From Tardiphaga sp. vice304 (GTDB taxonomy: Bacteria; Pseudomonadota; Alphaproteobacteria; Rhizobiales; Xanthobacteraceae): a stretch of 64,000 nt of DNA. Location of the stretch: NCBI RefSeq assembly GCF_007018905.1, contig NZ_CP041402.1, forward strand, positions 3,274,001 through 3,338,000, written 5' to 3'. A model generated the notes under the pieces. The model saw only the letters and a program-made list of their open reading frames with translations, searched no databases and was not told the origin of the DNA. Shown one piece after another: positions 46,188-54,984 of the stretch (position 1 is its first letter; every line of letters starts with the position of its first letter). The position numbers and the translations under genes were made by a program.

Positions 46188-47885
46188 ATGATATCGAGGC
46201 GGGAATTCCTGCAGGCGACTGCGGCTGCGTCGGCTTTGCTGGCCGGCAGCGGTCTTGGCGGTCTGGGACGGGTCGCTGCTCAGCAGCGCCTGTCGCAAGC
46301 CGACATCACCCGCTTCGAGCCGCTCGGGACGGTCACGATCCTGCACGTGACAGATATCCACGCCCAGCTGATGCCGCTGCATTTCCGCGAGCCGTCGGTC
46401 AATCTCGGCGTCGGTGAAGCCAAGGGTTTGCCGCCGCACCTGACGGATTCTGAATTCCGCAGCTACTTCAAGATTGCCACCGGCTCTGCCGACGCTTTTG
46501 CGCTGACCGCGGACGACTTCACCGCGATGGCCCGCAACTACGGCAAGATGGGCGGCATGGACCGCATCGCGACGCTGGTTGGCGCGGTGCGTGCGGAACG
46601 CGGTGCCGACAAGGTGCTACTGCTCGACGGCGGCGACACCTGGCAGGGCAGCTGGACGTCCTTGAAGACCAAGGGCCAGGACATGGTCGACGTCATGTCG
46701 GCGCTGAAGGTCGATGCCATGGTCGGGCATTGGGAATTCACCTATGGCGCCGAGCGCGTCAAACAGATCGCGGACTCCGCCTCCTTCGCCTTCCTCGCCC
46801 AGAACGTCCGCGACAACGAATGGCAGGAGCCGGTGTTCGAGGCGCGCAAGATGTTCGAGCGCGGCGGCGCGAAGATCGCGGTGATCGGGCAGGCGCTGCC
46901 GCGCACTGCGGTGGCCAATCCGCGCTGGATGTTTCCGAAGTGGGAATTCGGCATTCGCGAGGAAGACATGCAGAAGCAGGTCGATGAGGCGCGCGCCGAA
47001 GGCGCTTCGATCGTGGTGCTGCTGTCGCATAATGGCTTCGACGTCGATCGCAAGCTGGCGGGGCGGGTCAAAGGCCTCGACGTGATCCTGACCGCCCACA
47101 CCCATGACGCGATGCCTGGACTCGTCCGCGTCGGCAACACGGTGCTGGTGGCGTCGGGCTCGCACGGCAAGTTCGTCTCGCGGCTCGATATCGCGGTAAA
47201 GGACAACAAGGTGGCCGACATCCGCTTCAAGCTGATGCCGGTGTTCGCCGACGCCATCAAACCCGATCCGGCGATGGCGAAATTGGTCGAGCAGGTGCGG
47301 GCGCCCTATGCCAAGGATCTGGCGCGGGTGATCGGCAAGACCGACTCGCTATTGTATCGCCGTGGCAATTTCAACGGCACTTTCGACGACCTGATCTGCA
47401 ACGCGATGTTGGCCGAACGCGACACCGAGATCGCGCTGTCGCCGGGCTTCCGCTGGGGCGGCACGCTGCTGCCCGAGGACAATATTACCTGGGAAAATAT
47501 CACCAACGCCACGGCGATCACCTATCCGAACTGCTACCGCAACCAGATGACCGGAGCGCAGCTCAAGGAAGTGCTGGAAGACATCGCCGACAACATCTTC
47601 CATCCCGACCCTTACTTCCAGGGTGGCGGCGACATGGTGCGGACCGGCGGCATGGGCTACGCGATCGATGTCGGCAAGCCGATGGGCTCGCGCATCAGCA
47701 GTCTCACGCACCTCAAATCCGGCCAGCCGATCGAGGCATCGAAGACGTACACCGTTTCCGGCTGGGCCAGCATCAACGAGAACACGCAGGGCCCGCCGAT
47801 CTGGGACGTCGTGGCGGCCCATGTCGGGCGCGTCGGCAGCGTAAAAATCGATGCGAACACCGCCGTGAAGGTCACGGGAGCCTGA
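46188..47885 (+). CDS. soxB: Thiosulfohydrolase SoxB
   Basis: SoxB releases sulfate from the SoxY-bound sulfur chain using two manganese ions. The 565-residue protein starts with a Tat signal (ISRREFLQATAAASALLAG). The metallophosphatase ligands are visible: HVTDIHAQL, LLDGGDTWQGS, VGHWEFTYG, LLSHNGFDVD and TAHTHDAMPG, followed by the 5'-nucleotidase-like C-terminal domain. Length is normal for SoxB. Confidence 0.96.
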   Translation: MISRREFLQATAAASALLAGSGLGGLGRVAAQQRLSQADITRFEPLGTVTILHVTDIHAQLMPLHFREPSVNLGVGEAKGLPPHLTDSEFRSYFKIATGSADAFALTADDFTAMARNYGKMGGMDRIATLVGAVRAERGADKVLLLDGGDTWQGSWTSLKTKGQDMVDVMSALKVDAMVGHWEFTYGAERVKQIADSASFAFLAQNVRDNEWQEPVFEARKMFERGGAKIAVIGQALPRTAVANPRWMFPKWEFGIREEDMQKQVDEARAEGASIVVLLSHNGFDVDRKLAGRVKGLDVILTAHTHDAMPGLVRVGNTVLVASGSHGKFVSRLDIAVKDNKVADIRFKLMPVFADAIKPDPAMAKLVEQVRAPYAKDLARVIGKTDSLLYRRGNFNGTFDDLICNAMLAERDTEIALSPGFRWGGTLLPEDNITWENITNATAITYPNCYRNQMTGAQLKEVLEDIADNIFHPDPYFQGGGDMVRTGGMGYAIDVGKPMGSRISSLTHLKSGQPIEASKTYTVSGWASINENTQGPPIWDVVAAHVGRVGSVKIDANTAVKVTGA

Positions 47886-47960
47886 CATGAAGCCATCGCA
47901 CACAACATCACGATCACGCGCAACATATTCACGTATCACAATAACAGTGGGGCATGCCGC

Positions 47961-49235
47961 ATGAGTGACAAGCCAATTGCCGAGGTTTTAAATCGCCGCC
48001 GCTTTCTCGGCGCGGCGGGACTTGCCGGCGCCGGCGCGATGCTGCCGCAGCTGGCGAAAGCCGAAGCGCCGAAGCCGGATCCGTTGATCACCGAAGTACA
48101 GGACTGGAGCCGCTATCTCGGCGAAGGCGTCGACAAGCGACCGTATGGCATGCCGTCGAAATACGAAAAGCATATCGTCCGCCGCGACGTCTCCTGGCTG
48201 ACGGCGTCGCCGGAATCTTCGGTGAACTTCACGCCGCTGCACGAAATCGACGGCATCATCACGCCGTCGGGCCTGTGTTTCGAGCGGCACCATGGCGGGG
48301 TCGCCGAGATCAATCCGGCCGACCACCGGCTGATGATCAACGGCCTGGTCGACAAGCCGCTGGTGTTTACCATGGACGACATCAAGCGGATGCCGCGGGT
48401 GAACAAGGTGTACTTCCTGGAATGCGCGGCGAATTCCGGCATGGAATGGCGCGGTGCCCAGCTCAACGGCTGCCAGTTCACCCACGGTATGATCCACAAC
48501 GTGATGTACACCGGCGTGCCGCTCAAGGTGTTGCTCAACGAGGCCGGACTGAAGCCGAACGTGAAGTGGCTGATGCTGGAAGGCGCCGATGCCGCCGGCA
48601 TGAACCGCTCGCTGCCGATCGAGAAGGCGCTGGACGACGTGCTGATCGCGTTTGCGATGAACGGCGAGGCGCTGCGGCCGGAGAACGGCTATCCGCTGCG
48701 CGCGGTGATCCCGGGCTGGCAGGGCAATCTCTGGGTGAAGTGGCTGCGCCGGATCGAGGCCGGCGACCAGCCGTGGCAGACCCGCGAGGAAACCTCCAAA
48801 TACACCGACCTGATGGCCGACGGCCGCTCGCGCAAATACACCTTTGTGATGGACGCCAAGTCGGTGGTGACCAATCCGTCGCCGCAGGCACCGCTGAAAT
48901 TCAAGGGCCGCAACGTGCTGACCGGTATCGCCTGGTCGGGGCGCGGTACGGTCAAGCGCGTCGACGTCTCGCTGGACGGCGGCCGCAACTGGCAAACGGC
49001 GCGGCTCGACGGTCCGGTTCTGGATAAGTCGATCGTGCGGTTCTACGTCGATTTCGACTGGAACGGACAGGAGCTCATGATTCAGTCCCGCGCCATCGAT
49101 GAGACCGGCTACGTGCAACCCTCGAAGGACGAGTTGCGCAAGGTGCGCGGCGTCAACTCGATCTATCACAACAATGGTATCCAGACCTGGCTGGTGCGGC
49201 CCGACGGGGAGACTGAAAATGTCGAGATCGGTTAG
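47961..49235 (+). CDS. soxC: Sulfane dehydrogenase molybdenum subunit SoxC
   Basis: SoxC with SoxD oxidises the sulfane sulfur on SoxY, allowing full conversion of thiosulfate to sulfate without sulfur globules. The 424-residue protein has a Tat signal (LNRRRFLGAAGLAGAGAML), the sulfite-oxidase-type molybdopterin fold with Cys155 in FLECAANSG as the Mo ligand, and a C-terminal dimerisation domain. Its last 17 bases overlap soxD. Confidence 0.95.
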   Translation: MSDKPIAEVLNRRRFLGAAGLAGAGAMLPQLAKAEAPKPDPLITEVQDWSRYLGEGVDKRPYGMPSKYEKHIVRRDVSWLTASPESSVNFTPLHEIDGIITPSGLCFERHHGGVAEINPADHRLMINGLVDKPLVFTMDDIKRMPRVNKVYFLECAANSGMEWRGAQLNGCQFTHGMIHNVMYTGVPLKVLLNEAGLKPNVKWLMLEGADAAGMNRSLPIEKALDDVLIAFAMNGEALRPENGYPLRAVIPGWQGNLWVKWLRRIEAGDQPWQTREETSKYTDLMADGRSRKYTFVMDAKSVVTNPSPQAPLKFKGRNVLTGIAWSGRGTVKRVDVSLDGGRNWQTARLDGPVLDKSIVRFYVDFDWNGQELMIQSRAIDETGYVQPSKDELRKVRGVNSIYHNNGIQTWLVRPDGETENVEIG

Positions 49236-49938
49236 TCTCCTTCTCGCCGGCGTCCTTACGGTCTCGGGAGTCGCTCTCGTGCATGCACCGGCTGGGGCGC
49301 AGCAGACGGCGGCGAAAGCCTCGACGCAGAAGGCCGCGGTCACCTTGCCTGCCAAGCTCGGGCTTGGCCGGCCTGCATTGCCTGAGGAAGTCCGCGCCTG
49401 GGACGACGACGTCCGGCCGGATGGCGTCGGCCTGCCGAAGGGCAGGGGCACCGCCAAGCAGGGCGACGAGATCTTTCAGGAGAAATGCGCGTCGTGCCAC
49501 GGCGAGTTCGGCCAGGGCGTCGGGCGCTGGCCGGTGCTGTCCGGCGGCCTCGGCACGCTGACCGCCGATCGCCCCGACAAGACCGTCGGCTCGTTCTGGC
49601 CGGACGCCACCACCGCCTTCGACTATATCCAGCGCGCGATGCCACTCGGCAATGCGCGTTCGCTCGCCAGCGACGAGGTCTATGCGCTGGTCGCCTACAT
49701 CCTCAGCATGAGCGACGTCATCAAGGATGAGAACTATGAGTTGAACGAAAGCAATCTGGCCAAGGTCAAAATGCCCAATGCCGGCGGCTTCTTCGTGGAC
49801 GATCGCGACGTCAGCGAGAAGCACTTCTGGCAGCGCGATCCCTGCATGAAGAATTGCCGGCCGCCGCCGAAGGTGATCGGGCGCGCGATGTCGGTCGACG
49901 TCACGCCGGACTCCAAGGCCGGGCCGAAGGTGGATTGA
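49219..49938 (+). CDS. soxD: Sulfane dehydrogenase cytochrome subunit SoxD (short, monohaem)
   Basis: SoxD takes electrons from SoxC. This 239-residue form has a signal peptide (VSLLLAGVLTVSGVALVHAPAGA) and a single haem site C90-AS-C93-H94 with Met ligands plausible in AMPLGNARS. Paracoccus SoxD is longer and dihaem; here the C-terminal haem domain is absent, and the late pair CMKNC lacks the histidine. The ATG overlaps the soxC end, which supports translational coupling. Confidence 0.93.
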   Translation: MSRSVSLLLAGVLTVSGVALVHAPAGAQQTAAKASTQKAAVTLPAKLGLGRPALPEEVRAWDDDVRPDGVGLPKGRGTAKQGDEIFQEKCASCHGEFGQGVGRWPVLSGGLGTLTADRPDKTVGSFWPDATTAFDYIQRAMPLGNARSLASDEVYALVAYILSMSDVIKDENYELNESNLAKVKMPNAGGFFVDDRDVSEKHFWQRDPCMKNCRPPPKVIGRAMSVDVTPDSKAGPKVD

Positions 49939-50051
49939 TCGCGAACGGCGCGGACCGGGATCCGCGTCGTGTGAGGTAGCAAGTCACGGAATGCCGTTAT
50001 GAGTTGAACGGGTTGCTTCAGATCAATGCCGGACCGGTGATTGGGCGCACA

Positions 50052-51194
50052 ATGTCACATCATGCTGCGGCGAGCTTACAGATCGGTGTTGCGCGGCCTA
50101 CAGGTGCGCCAGTGATTATCGAATCGCTCATCGAACGTTTCGGCGACACGGCCGCGCTCACGACCGGTGGATTGCTGGTCGGATTTGCATTCGGTGCTTG
50201 CGCGCAACGCAGCAAGTTCTGCCTCCGCGCGGCGGTCATCGAGTTTTCGCAAGGCCAGTTCGGTCCCAAGCTGGCGATCTGGCTTCTGACGTTTTCGGCC
50301 GCGCTTGCCGCCACCCAGGCGGCGATCGCCATCGGCGCGCTCGACGTCAGCGAGGCGCGGCAACTCGCCGCGCGCGGCTCGCTGTCCGGCAGTATCATCG
50401 GCGGCATGATGTTCGGTGCCGGCATGATCATGGCGCGGGGCTGCGCCAGTCGTCTGCTCGTTCTGTCGGCGACCGGCAATCTTCGGGCGCTGGTGACCGG
50501 CCTGATCCTCACCATCGTGGCGCAGGCCTCGTTGCGCGGCGTGCTGTCGCCGGCCCGGGAGAGCCTGTCGGAACTCTGGACCGTGCAGGGTGGCCCGTCG
50601 CGCAACCTGCTCTCGGTGCTCAATGCGGACGCTGTGCTCGGTGCGGTATTGGGATTGGCCGGACTTGCCTTTGCATGCTGGCTGGCGCGCCGCGCCCGGG
50701 TTGGTGCCGTCACCGCGCTGAGCGCGATCGGCGTCGGCCTTGCGGTGTTCGCGGGCTGGCTGATCACCTACACGCTGTCGCAGCATTCCTTCAGCCCGAT
50801 CACCATCAAGAGCGTCAGCTTCACCGGCCCGTCGGCCGATACGCTGATGGGGTTGATCAATTCGCCCTCGGTGCCGCTCGGCTTCGACATCGGGCTAGTG
50901 CCCGGCGTATTCGCCGGTGCGCTGATCGCCTCGCTGCTCGCCCGCGACTGGCAGCTGCAGGGATTTCATGACGGACCGAGCATGCGGCGTTATGCTGCTG
51001 GCGCTTTCCTGATGGGATTTGGTGGCATGCTGGCCGGCGGCTGCGCGGTCGGTGCCGGCGTCACAGGCGGTGCGATCTTCGCTGTCACCGCCTGGCTTGC
51101 GCTGGCGGCGATGTGGCTGGGCGCGCTGGTCACGCATGTTATAATGGACAAGGATGTGGCGGGCGAGATCGCGCCTGCGCTGACGTTAAAATAG
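50052..51194 (+). CDS. YeeE/YedE-family sulfur transporter (third of three)
   Basis: The 380-residue membrane protein keeps the three cysteine motifs QRSKFCLRAAVIEF, MARGCASRLLVLSATGN and LAGGCAVGAGVTGG. It lies between soxD and the SoxF genes on the same strand, so it probably belongs to the sulfide branch or imports sulfur released in the periplasm. An ATG (MSHHAAASLQ) is used; a GTG 20 codons later, closer to the first helix, is also possible. Confidence 0.87.
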   Translation: MSHHAAASLQIGVARPTGAPVIIESLIERFGDTAALTTGGLLVGFAFGACAQRSKFCLRAAVIEFSQGQFGPKLAIWLLTFSAALAATQAAIAIGALDVSEARQLAARGSLSGSIIGGMMFGAGMIMARGCASRLLVLSATGNLRALVTGLILTIVAQASLRGVLSPARESLSELWTVQGGPSRNLLSVLNADAVLGAVLGLAGLAFACWLARRARVGAVTALSAIGVGLAVFAGWLITYTLSQHSFSPITIKSVSFTGPSADTLMGLINSPSVPLGFDIGLVPGVFAGALIASLLARDWQLQGFHDGPSMRRYAAGAFLMGFGGMLAGGCAVGAGVTGGAIFAVTAWLALAAMWLGALVTHVIMDKDVAGEIAPALTLK

Positions 51195-51301
51195 TTCGGC
51201 AGCAAGCCGGCACGCTACCGGGAAACGCACATGAGCCTCGAGGGAATGTTGACCGCGAGATATCCAGACAGCCGATCCGGGCCTGGCCGGCGGGCCTCGA
51301 C

Positions 51302-51637
51302 ATGACGGGCGGCCGCGAGCTGTCACCGGTCGCACTGGGTGCCGCGATCATGCTGTGCGGAGTTGCGCCGTTGTGCGCCGGTGACCGGGAGCTTGGCGAA
51401 TATCTGTCGAGCGAGTGCGTCACCTGTCACCAGATCAGCGGCCGCTACGACGGCATTCCGCCGATTGTCGGCTGGCCCGAGACTGATTTCGTGCAGGCGC
51501 TCGGTGAATATCGCGACAAGTCGCGCGAGAACGCGGTGATGCGCTCGATCGCCGTGAAGTTTACCGACGAGGAGATCGCCGCGCTTGCCAGCTACTTCGG
51601 CAGCATCGGACCGCACGCCGAAAAAAGCCAGAGATGA
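51302..51637 (+). CDS. Monohaem c-type cytochrome, partner of SoxF/FccB
   Basis: The 111-residue protein has a signal peptide (LGAAIMLCGVAPLCAG) and a class I haem site CVTCH in LSSECVTCHQISGRYDG, with a Met ligand likely in NAVMRSIAVKF. It directly precedes the first flavoprotein gene, the position and size expected of the cytochrome subunit of flavocytochrome c sulfide dehydrogenase (FccA). Paracoccus SoxE, by contrast, is dihaem. Confidence 0.85.
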   Translation: MTGGRELSPVALGAAIMLCGVAPLCAGDRELGEYLSSECVTCHQISGRYDGIPPIVGWPETDFVQALGEYRDKSRENAVMRSIAVKFTDEEIAALASYFGSIGPHAEKSQR

Positions 51638-51681
51638 AAGCAACGCCGCGCCATGCGGCACATTCACAGAAGGGGAGCACC

Positions 51682-52944
51682 ATGACGTCACTCAGCCGTC
51701 GCCAATTTTCTGCCGGGCTAGTTGCCGGCCTCGTCGCGATGCCGGGCGTGCTGCGCGCCCAGGCCAAGCCGCGCCTCGTCGTGATCGGCGGCGGTCCCGG
51801 CGGCGCCACGGTGGCGAAATATGTCGCCAAGGATTCACAAGGCGCCATCGACGTCACCATGATCGAGCCGCTGGAAAAGTTCACTACCTGCTTTCATTCC
51901 AATCTGGTGCTCGGCGGTTTGCGCAGCCTGGAATCCACTACCCATGCCTACAAGCTCGACGCCTACGGCGTGAAACAGGTCCGCCAGGTCGCCGCCGCGA
52001 TCGACCGCGACAAGAAGCAGGTGCGGCTCGCCGACGGCAGCACGCTCGCCTATGACCGGCTCGTGGTATCGCCCGGCATCGACATCAAATTCGAGTCGGT
52101 GCCCGGCTATTCCGAAGCCGCCTCGGAGATCATGCCGCACGCCTGGAAGCCCGGACCGCAGATGCAGCTTCTGAAGAAGCAGCTCGATGCGCTGCAGGAC
52201 GGCGCGACCATCGTGATGCTGGCGCCGCCCAATCCCTATCGCTGCCCGCCCGGGCCCTATGAGCGGGCATCGTGCATGGCGCATGTGCTGAAGGCCAAGG
52301 GTCACACCCGGTCGAAGATCGTCATCATCGATCCGAAGGACAGGTTTTCCAAGATGGCGGTGTTTCAGGAAGGCTGGCAGAAGCATTATCCCGGCATGAT
52401 CGAGTGGATGGACCCGAAGATGCACGGCGGGGTGAAGTCGATCGATGCCAAGGCGATGACGGTGACGACCGATTTCGAGACCATCAAGGCCGATCTGGTG
52501 AACGTCATCCCGGCGCAGATGGCCGGCAAGATCGCCCGCGACGCCGGCCTCACCAACCAGACCGGCTATTGCCCGATCGACGCTGCCAACATGCGGTCGG
52601 CGATCGATCCGAATATCTACGTGCTCGGCGACGCCTCGATCGCCGGCGCGATGCCGAAATCGGCTTTCGCGGCCAACAGCCAGGCCAAGGTGGTGGCGAT
52701 GGCAGTGCGCGGCGAGCTAGCCGGCAGCCGTACCTTCCCGGCGCGCTATGCCAACACCTGCTGGTCGGTGATCCAGACCGACGACACGATCAAGGTCGGC
52801 GGGCGCTACGAGCCGAAGGAGGGTGCCATCGCCGAGGTCGAGGGTTTCGTCTCGAAGCCCGGCGAGGACGCCGGCGTTCGCGTGCAGACCACCGAGGAAA
52901 ACATGGGCTGGTACGCCGGCATCGTCGCCGACATTTTTGCCTGA
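51682..52944 (+). CDS. soxF: SoxF/FccB-type sulfide dehydrogenase flavoprotein 1
   Basis: The 420-residue protein oxidises sulfide in the periplasm with FAD and passes electrons to a cytochrome. It has a Tat signal (LSRRQFSAGLVAGLVAMPG), FAD motif VVIGGGPGGATVA, and the FccB cysteines: C70 in FTTCFHSN, equivalent to the covalent-FAD Cys42 of Allochromatium FccB, and the redox pair C188 (YRCPPGPYERAS) and C360 (YANTCWS). A GGGGAG ribosome site precedes the ATG; an earlier ATG overlaps the cytochrome stop. Confidence 0.92.
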   Translation: MTSLSRRQFSAGLVAGLVAMPGVLRAQAKPRLVVIGGGPGGATVAKYVAKDSQGAIDVTMIEPLEKFTTCFHSNLVLGGLRSLESTTHAYKLDAYGVKQVRQVAAAIDRDKKQVRLADGSTLAYDRLVVSPGIDIKFESVPGYSEAASEIMPHAWKPGPQMQLLKKQLDALQDGATIVMLAPPNPYRCPPGPYERASCMAHVLKAKGHTRSKIVIIDPKDRFSKMAVFQEGWQKHYPGMIEWMDPKMHGGVKSIDAKAMTVTTDFETIKADLVNVIPAQMAGKIARDAGLTNQTGYCPIDAANMRSAIDPNIYVLGDASIAGAMPKSAFAANSQAKVVAMAVRGELAGSRTFPARYANTCWSVIQTDDTIKVGGRYEPKEGAIAEVEGFVSKPGEDAGVRVQTTEENMGWYAGIVADIFA

Positions 52945-52997
52945 TCCCAAGCGTCCGCGATGTCGCGCGTCGCGGGCGCCGTCCATGGAGAGTTGAC

Positions 52998-54269
52998 GTG
53001 AGCAAGCCCATCGGGATTGGCCGGCGCAGCGTACTGCGCGGTCTGGCGGGGAGTACGGCGCTGCTGGCCTGTCCGGCGATCGCGCAGGTGAAGCCGCGCG
53101 TCGTCGTGGTCGGCGGCGGACCCGGTGGGGCGACCGCGGCGCGCTATCTGCGCCATGGCGACGACTCCATGCATGTCACGCTGATCGAGCCGAACCGGAT
53201 CTACACCACGCCTTTCACGTCGAACCTGTATCTCGGCGGGCTGAAGCCGTTCGAGACGCTGAATTTCGGCTACGAGGCGATTGCCGCCGCCGGTGTCGGC
53301 ATGGTGTTCGACAGCGTCACCGCGATCGATCGCGATGCCAGGCAGGTGAGCACCAACGGCGGTGCTCGCATCTCCTACGACCGTCTGGTGTTGTCGCCCG
53401 GCATCGACTTCCGCTGGGGCGCCGTGCCTGGCTATTCTCCGGAAGCCGCGGAGCGGATGCCGCACGGCTATCGCGGCGCCGAGCAATTCAAACTGTTGAA
53501 GCAACAGCTCGACGCGGTCAGCGACGATGGCGTCATCGTCATCATCGCGCCGCCGCTACCCTATCGCTGCCCGCCGGCGCCCTATGAGCGCGCCTCGATG
53601 ATGGCCTATGCGCTGAAGGCCCGTGGGGTGAAGAATGCCCGGATCGTGATCCTCGATACCAAGGACCACTTCGCGATGCAGACGCTGTTCATCGACGGAT
53701 GGGAGCGGCATTATGGCGGCATGATCGAATGGCAGGATCCGGCCATCCACGGCGGCATCAAGGCGGTCGATATCAAGGCAATGACCGTGACCACCGATTT
53801 CGAAACCCACAGAGCGACGCTCGTCAACGTGATCCCGCCGCAGATCGCCGGCCGACTCGCTCGCGATGCCGGGCTCGCCGACGACAGCGGCTTCTGCCCG
53901 GTCGATGCCGGCACGATGGCTTCGCGGATCGATCCCGCGATCCATGTGATCGGCGACTCCGCGACCGGCGGCGAATTCCCGAAATCCGGCTTCGACGCCA
54001 ACAATGAAGCCAAGATGACCGCCATGGTGCTGCGCGCCGAGCTTGCGGGCGGGCGCCGTCTGCCGGTTCGCTTCACCAATCATTGCTGGAGCACGATAGC
54101 GCCGAACGACGCCGTCAAGAACGGCGCCCGCTACGAGCCGCGCGACGGCAGGATCGTGATGATCGATCCCTACACGTCGCAACTGGAAGAGGGCGCCGAG
54201 CTGCGCGCCAAGCAGGCGCGCGAGGCGGCCGGCTGGTACGTGGGCATGACGACCGATATCTTCGGTTGA
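52998..54269 (+). CDS. SoxF/FccB-type flavoprotein 2, lacking covalent-FAD cysteine
   Basis: The 423-residue paralogue of the preceding protein has a Tat-like signal (GRRSVLRGLAGSTALLACP), FAD motif VVVGGGPGGATAA and the redox cysteines C191 (YRCPPAPYERAS) and C363 (NHCWSTI). The residue matching the covalent-FAD cysteine is Pro72 (IYTTPFTSNLYLGG), so flavin should be bound non-covalently. It starts at GTG after GGAGAG. It has no cytochrome gene of its own and may share the upstream one or reduce another acceptor. Confidence 0.9.
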   Translation: MSKPIGIGRRSVLRGLAGSTALLACPAIAQVKPRVVVVGGGPGGATAARYLRHGDDSMHVTLIEPNRIYTTPFTSNLYLGGLKPFETLNFGYEAIAAAGVGMVFDSVTAIDRDARQVSTNGGARISYDRLVLSPGIDFRWGAVPGYSPEAAERMPHGYRGAEQFKLLKQQLDAVSDDGVIVIIAPPLPYRCPPAPYERASMMAYALKARGVKNARIVILDTKDHFAMQTLFIDGWERHYGGMIEWQDPAIHGGIKAVDIKAMTVTTDFETHRATLVNVIPPQIAGRLARDAGLADDSGFCPVDAGTMASRIDPAIHVIGDSATGGEFPKSGFDANNEAKMTAMVLRAELAGGRRLPVRFTNHCWSTIAPNDAVKNGARYEPRDGRIVMIDPYTSQLEEGAELRAKQAREAAGWYVGMTTDIFG

Positions 54270-54372
54270 TCCGTGACCACGGTGTGGCGGGATTCACTGA
54301 TTTTCTGGCCGATCCGATCGATCCGTTAAATCATCAGGCCGGCATGGCAACCACAAAGCAAGCGGAGCACAG

Positions 54373-54984
54373 ATGAGCGAGCACGATGTCTGGGAGACTC
54401 GTTTCGGCGGGACGGATTTCATCTTCGGCAAGCAGCCGAACCATTTTCTGGCGTCCTGCAAGATGTTGTTGCCCGGATCTGGCAAGGCGCTTGCGATTGC
54501 CGACGGTGAGGGACGCAATGGCGTCTGGCTGGCCGAGCAGGGGCTCGACGTCGTGTCACTCGATTTTTCCGAAGCGGCGCAGGTCAAGGCCGCCTCGCTG
54601 GCAAAGGAGCGCGGCGTCGAGATCGTGTTGATCAGGGCGGACGTCCAGGCTTGGGATTATCCGGCAGAGACGTTTGACGTCGTGATCGATATCTTTACGC
54701 AGTTCAGTTCGCCGGCGGGGCGCGCAGAAAAATGGCGCGGCGTCCTTCGGAGCCTCAAGCCAAACGGATTGGTCATCGTCCAGGGCTACACGCCAAAGCA
54801 ACTGGAGTACGGCACGGGTGGTCCGAAGGTTGTCGAGAATCTCTACACGCGTGAAATGCTGCAGGAGGCCTTCGGTTCGCTCCGCGACATCACCATCACG
54901 GAAGAGGAGCGCGAACTGCACGAAGGTGCTGCCCATAGCGGGATGTCGGCTGTCATAGGCCTCACCGCGCGCAAGGCTCCGTGA
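54373..54984 (+). CDS. Class I SAM-dependent methyltransferase (TehB-like)
   Basis: The 203-residue protein has the SAM-binding block ALAIADGEGRNGVWLAEQG, acidic strand end VVSLDFSEAA and VIDIFTQFSSP. It resembles TehB/tellurite-resistance and thiol methyltransferase-like proteins, which often act on chalcogen compounds. The N-terminus WETRFGGTDFIFGKQPNHFL is typical of that group. Its place at the end of the sox cluster, 103 bases after the second flavoprotein, makes methylation of sulfide or thiols an attractive but unproven idea. Confidence 0.82.
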   Translation: MSEHDVWETRFGGTDFIFGKQPNHFLASCKMLLPGSGKALAIADGEGRNGVWLAEQGLDVVSLDFSEAAQVKAASLAKERGVEIVLIRADVQAWDYPAETFDVVIDIFTQFSSPAGRAEKWRGVLRSLKPNGLVIVQGYTPKQLEYGTGGPKVVENLYTREMLQEAFGSLRDITITEEERELHEGAAHSGMSAVIGLTARKAP

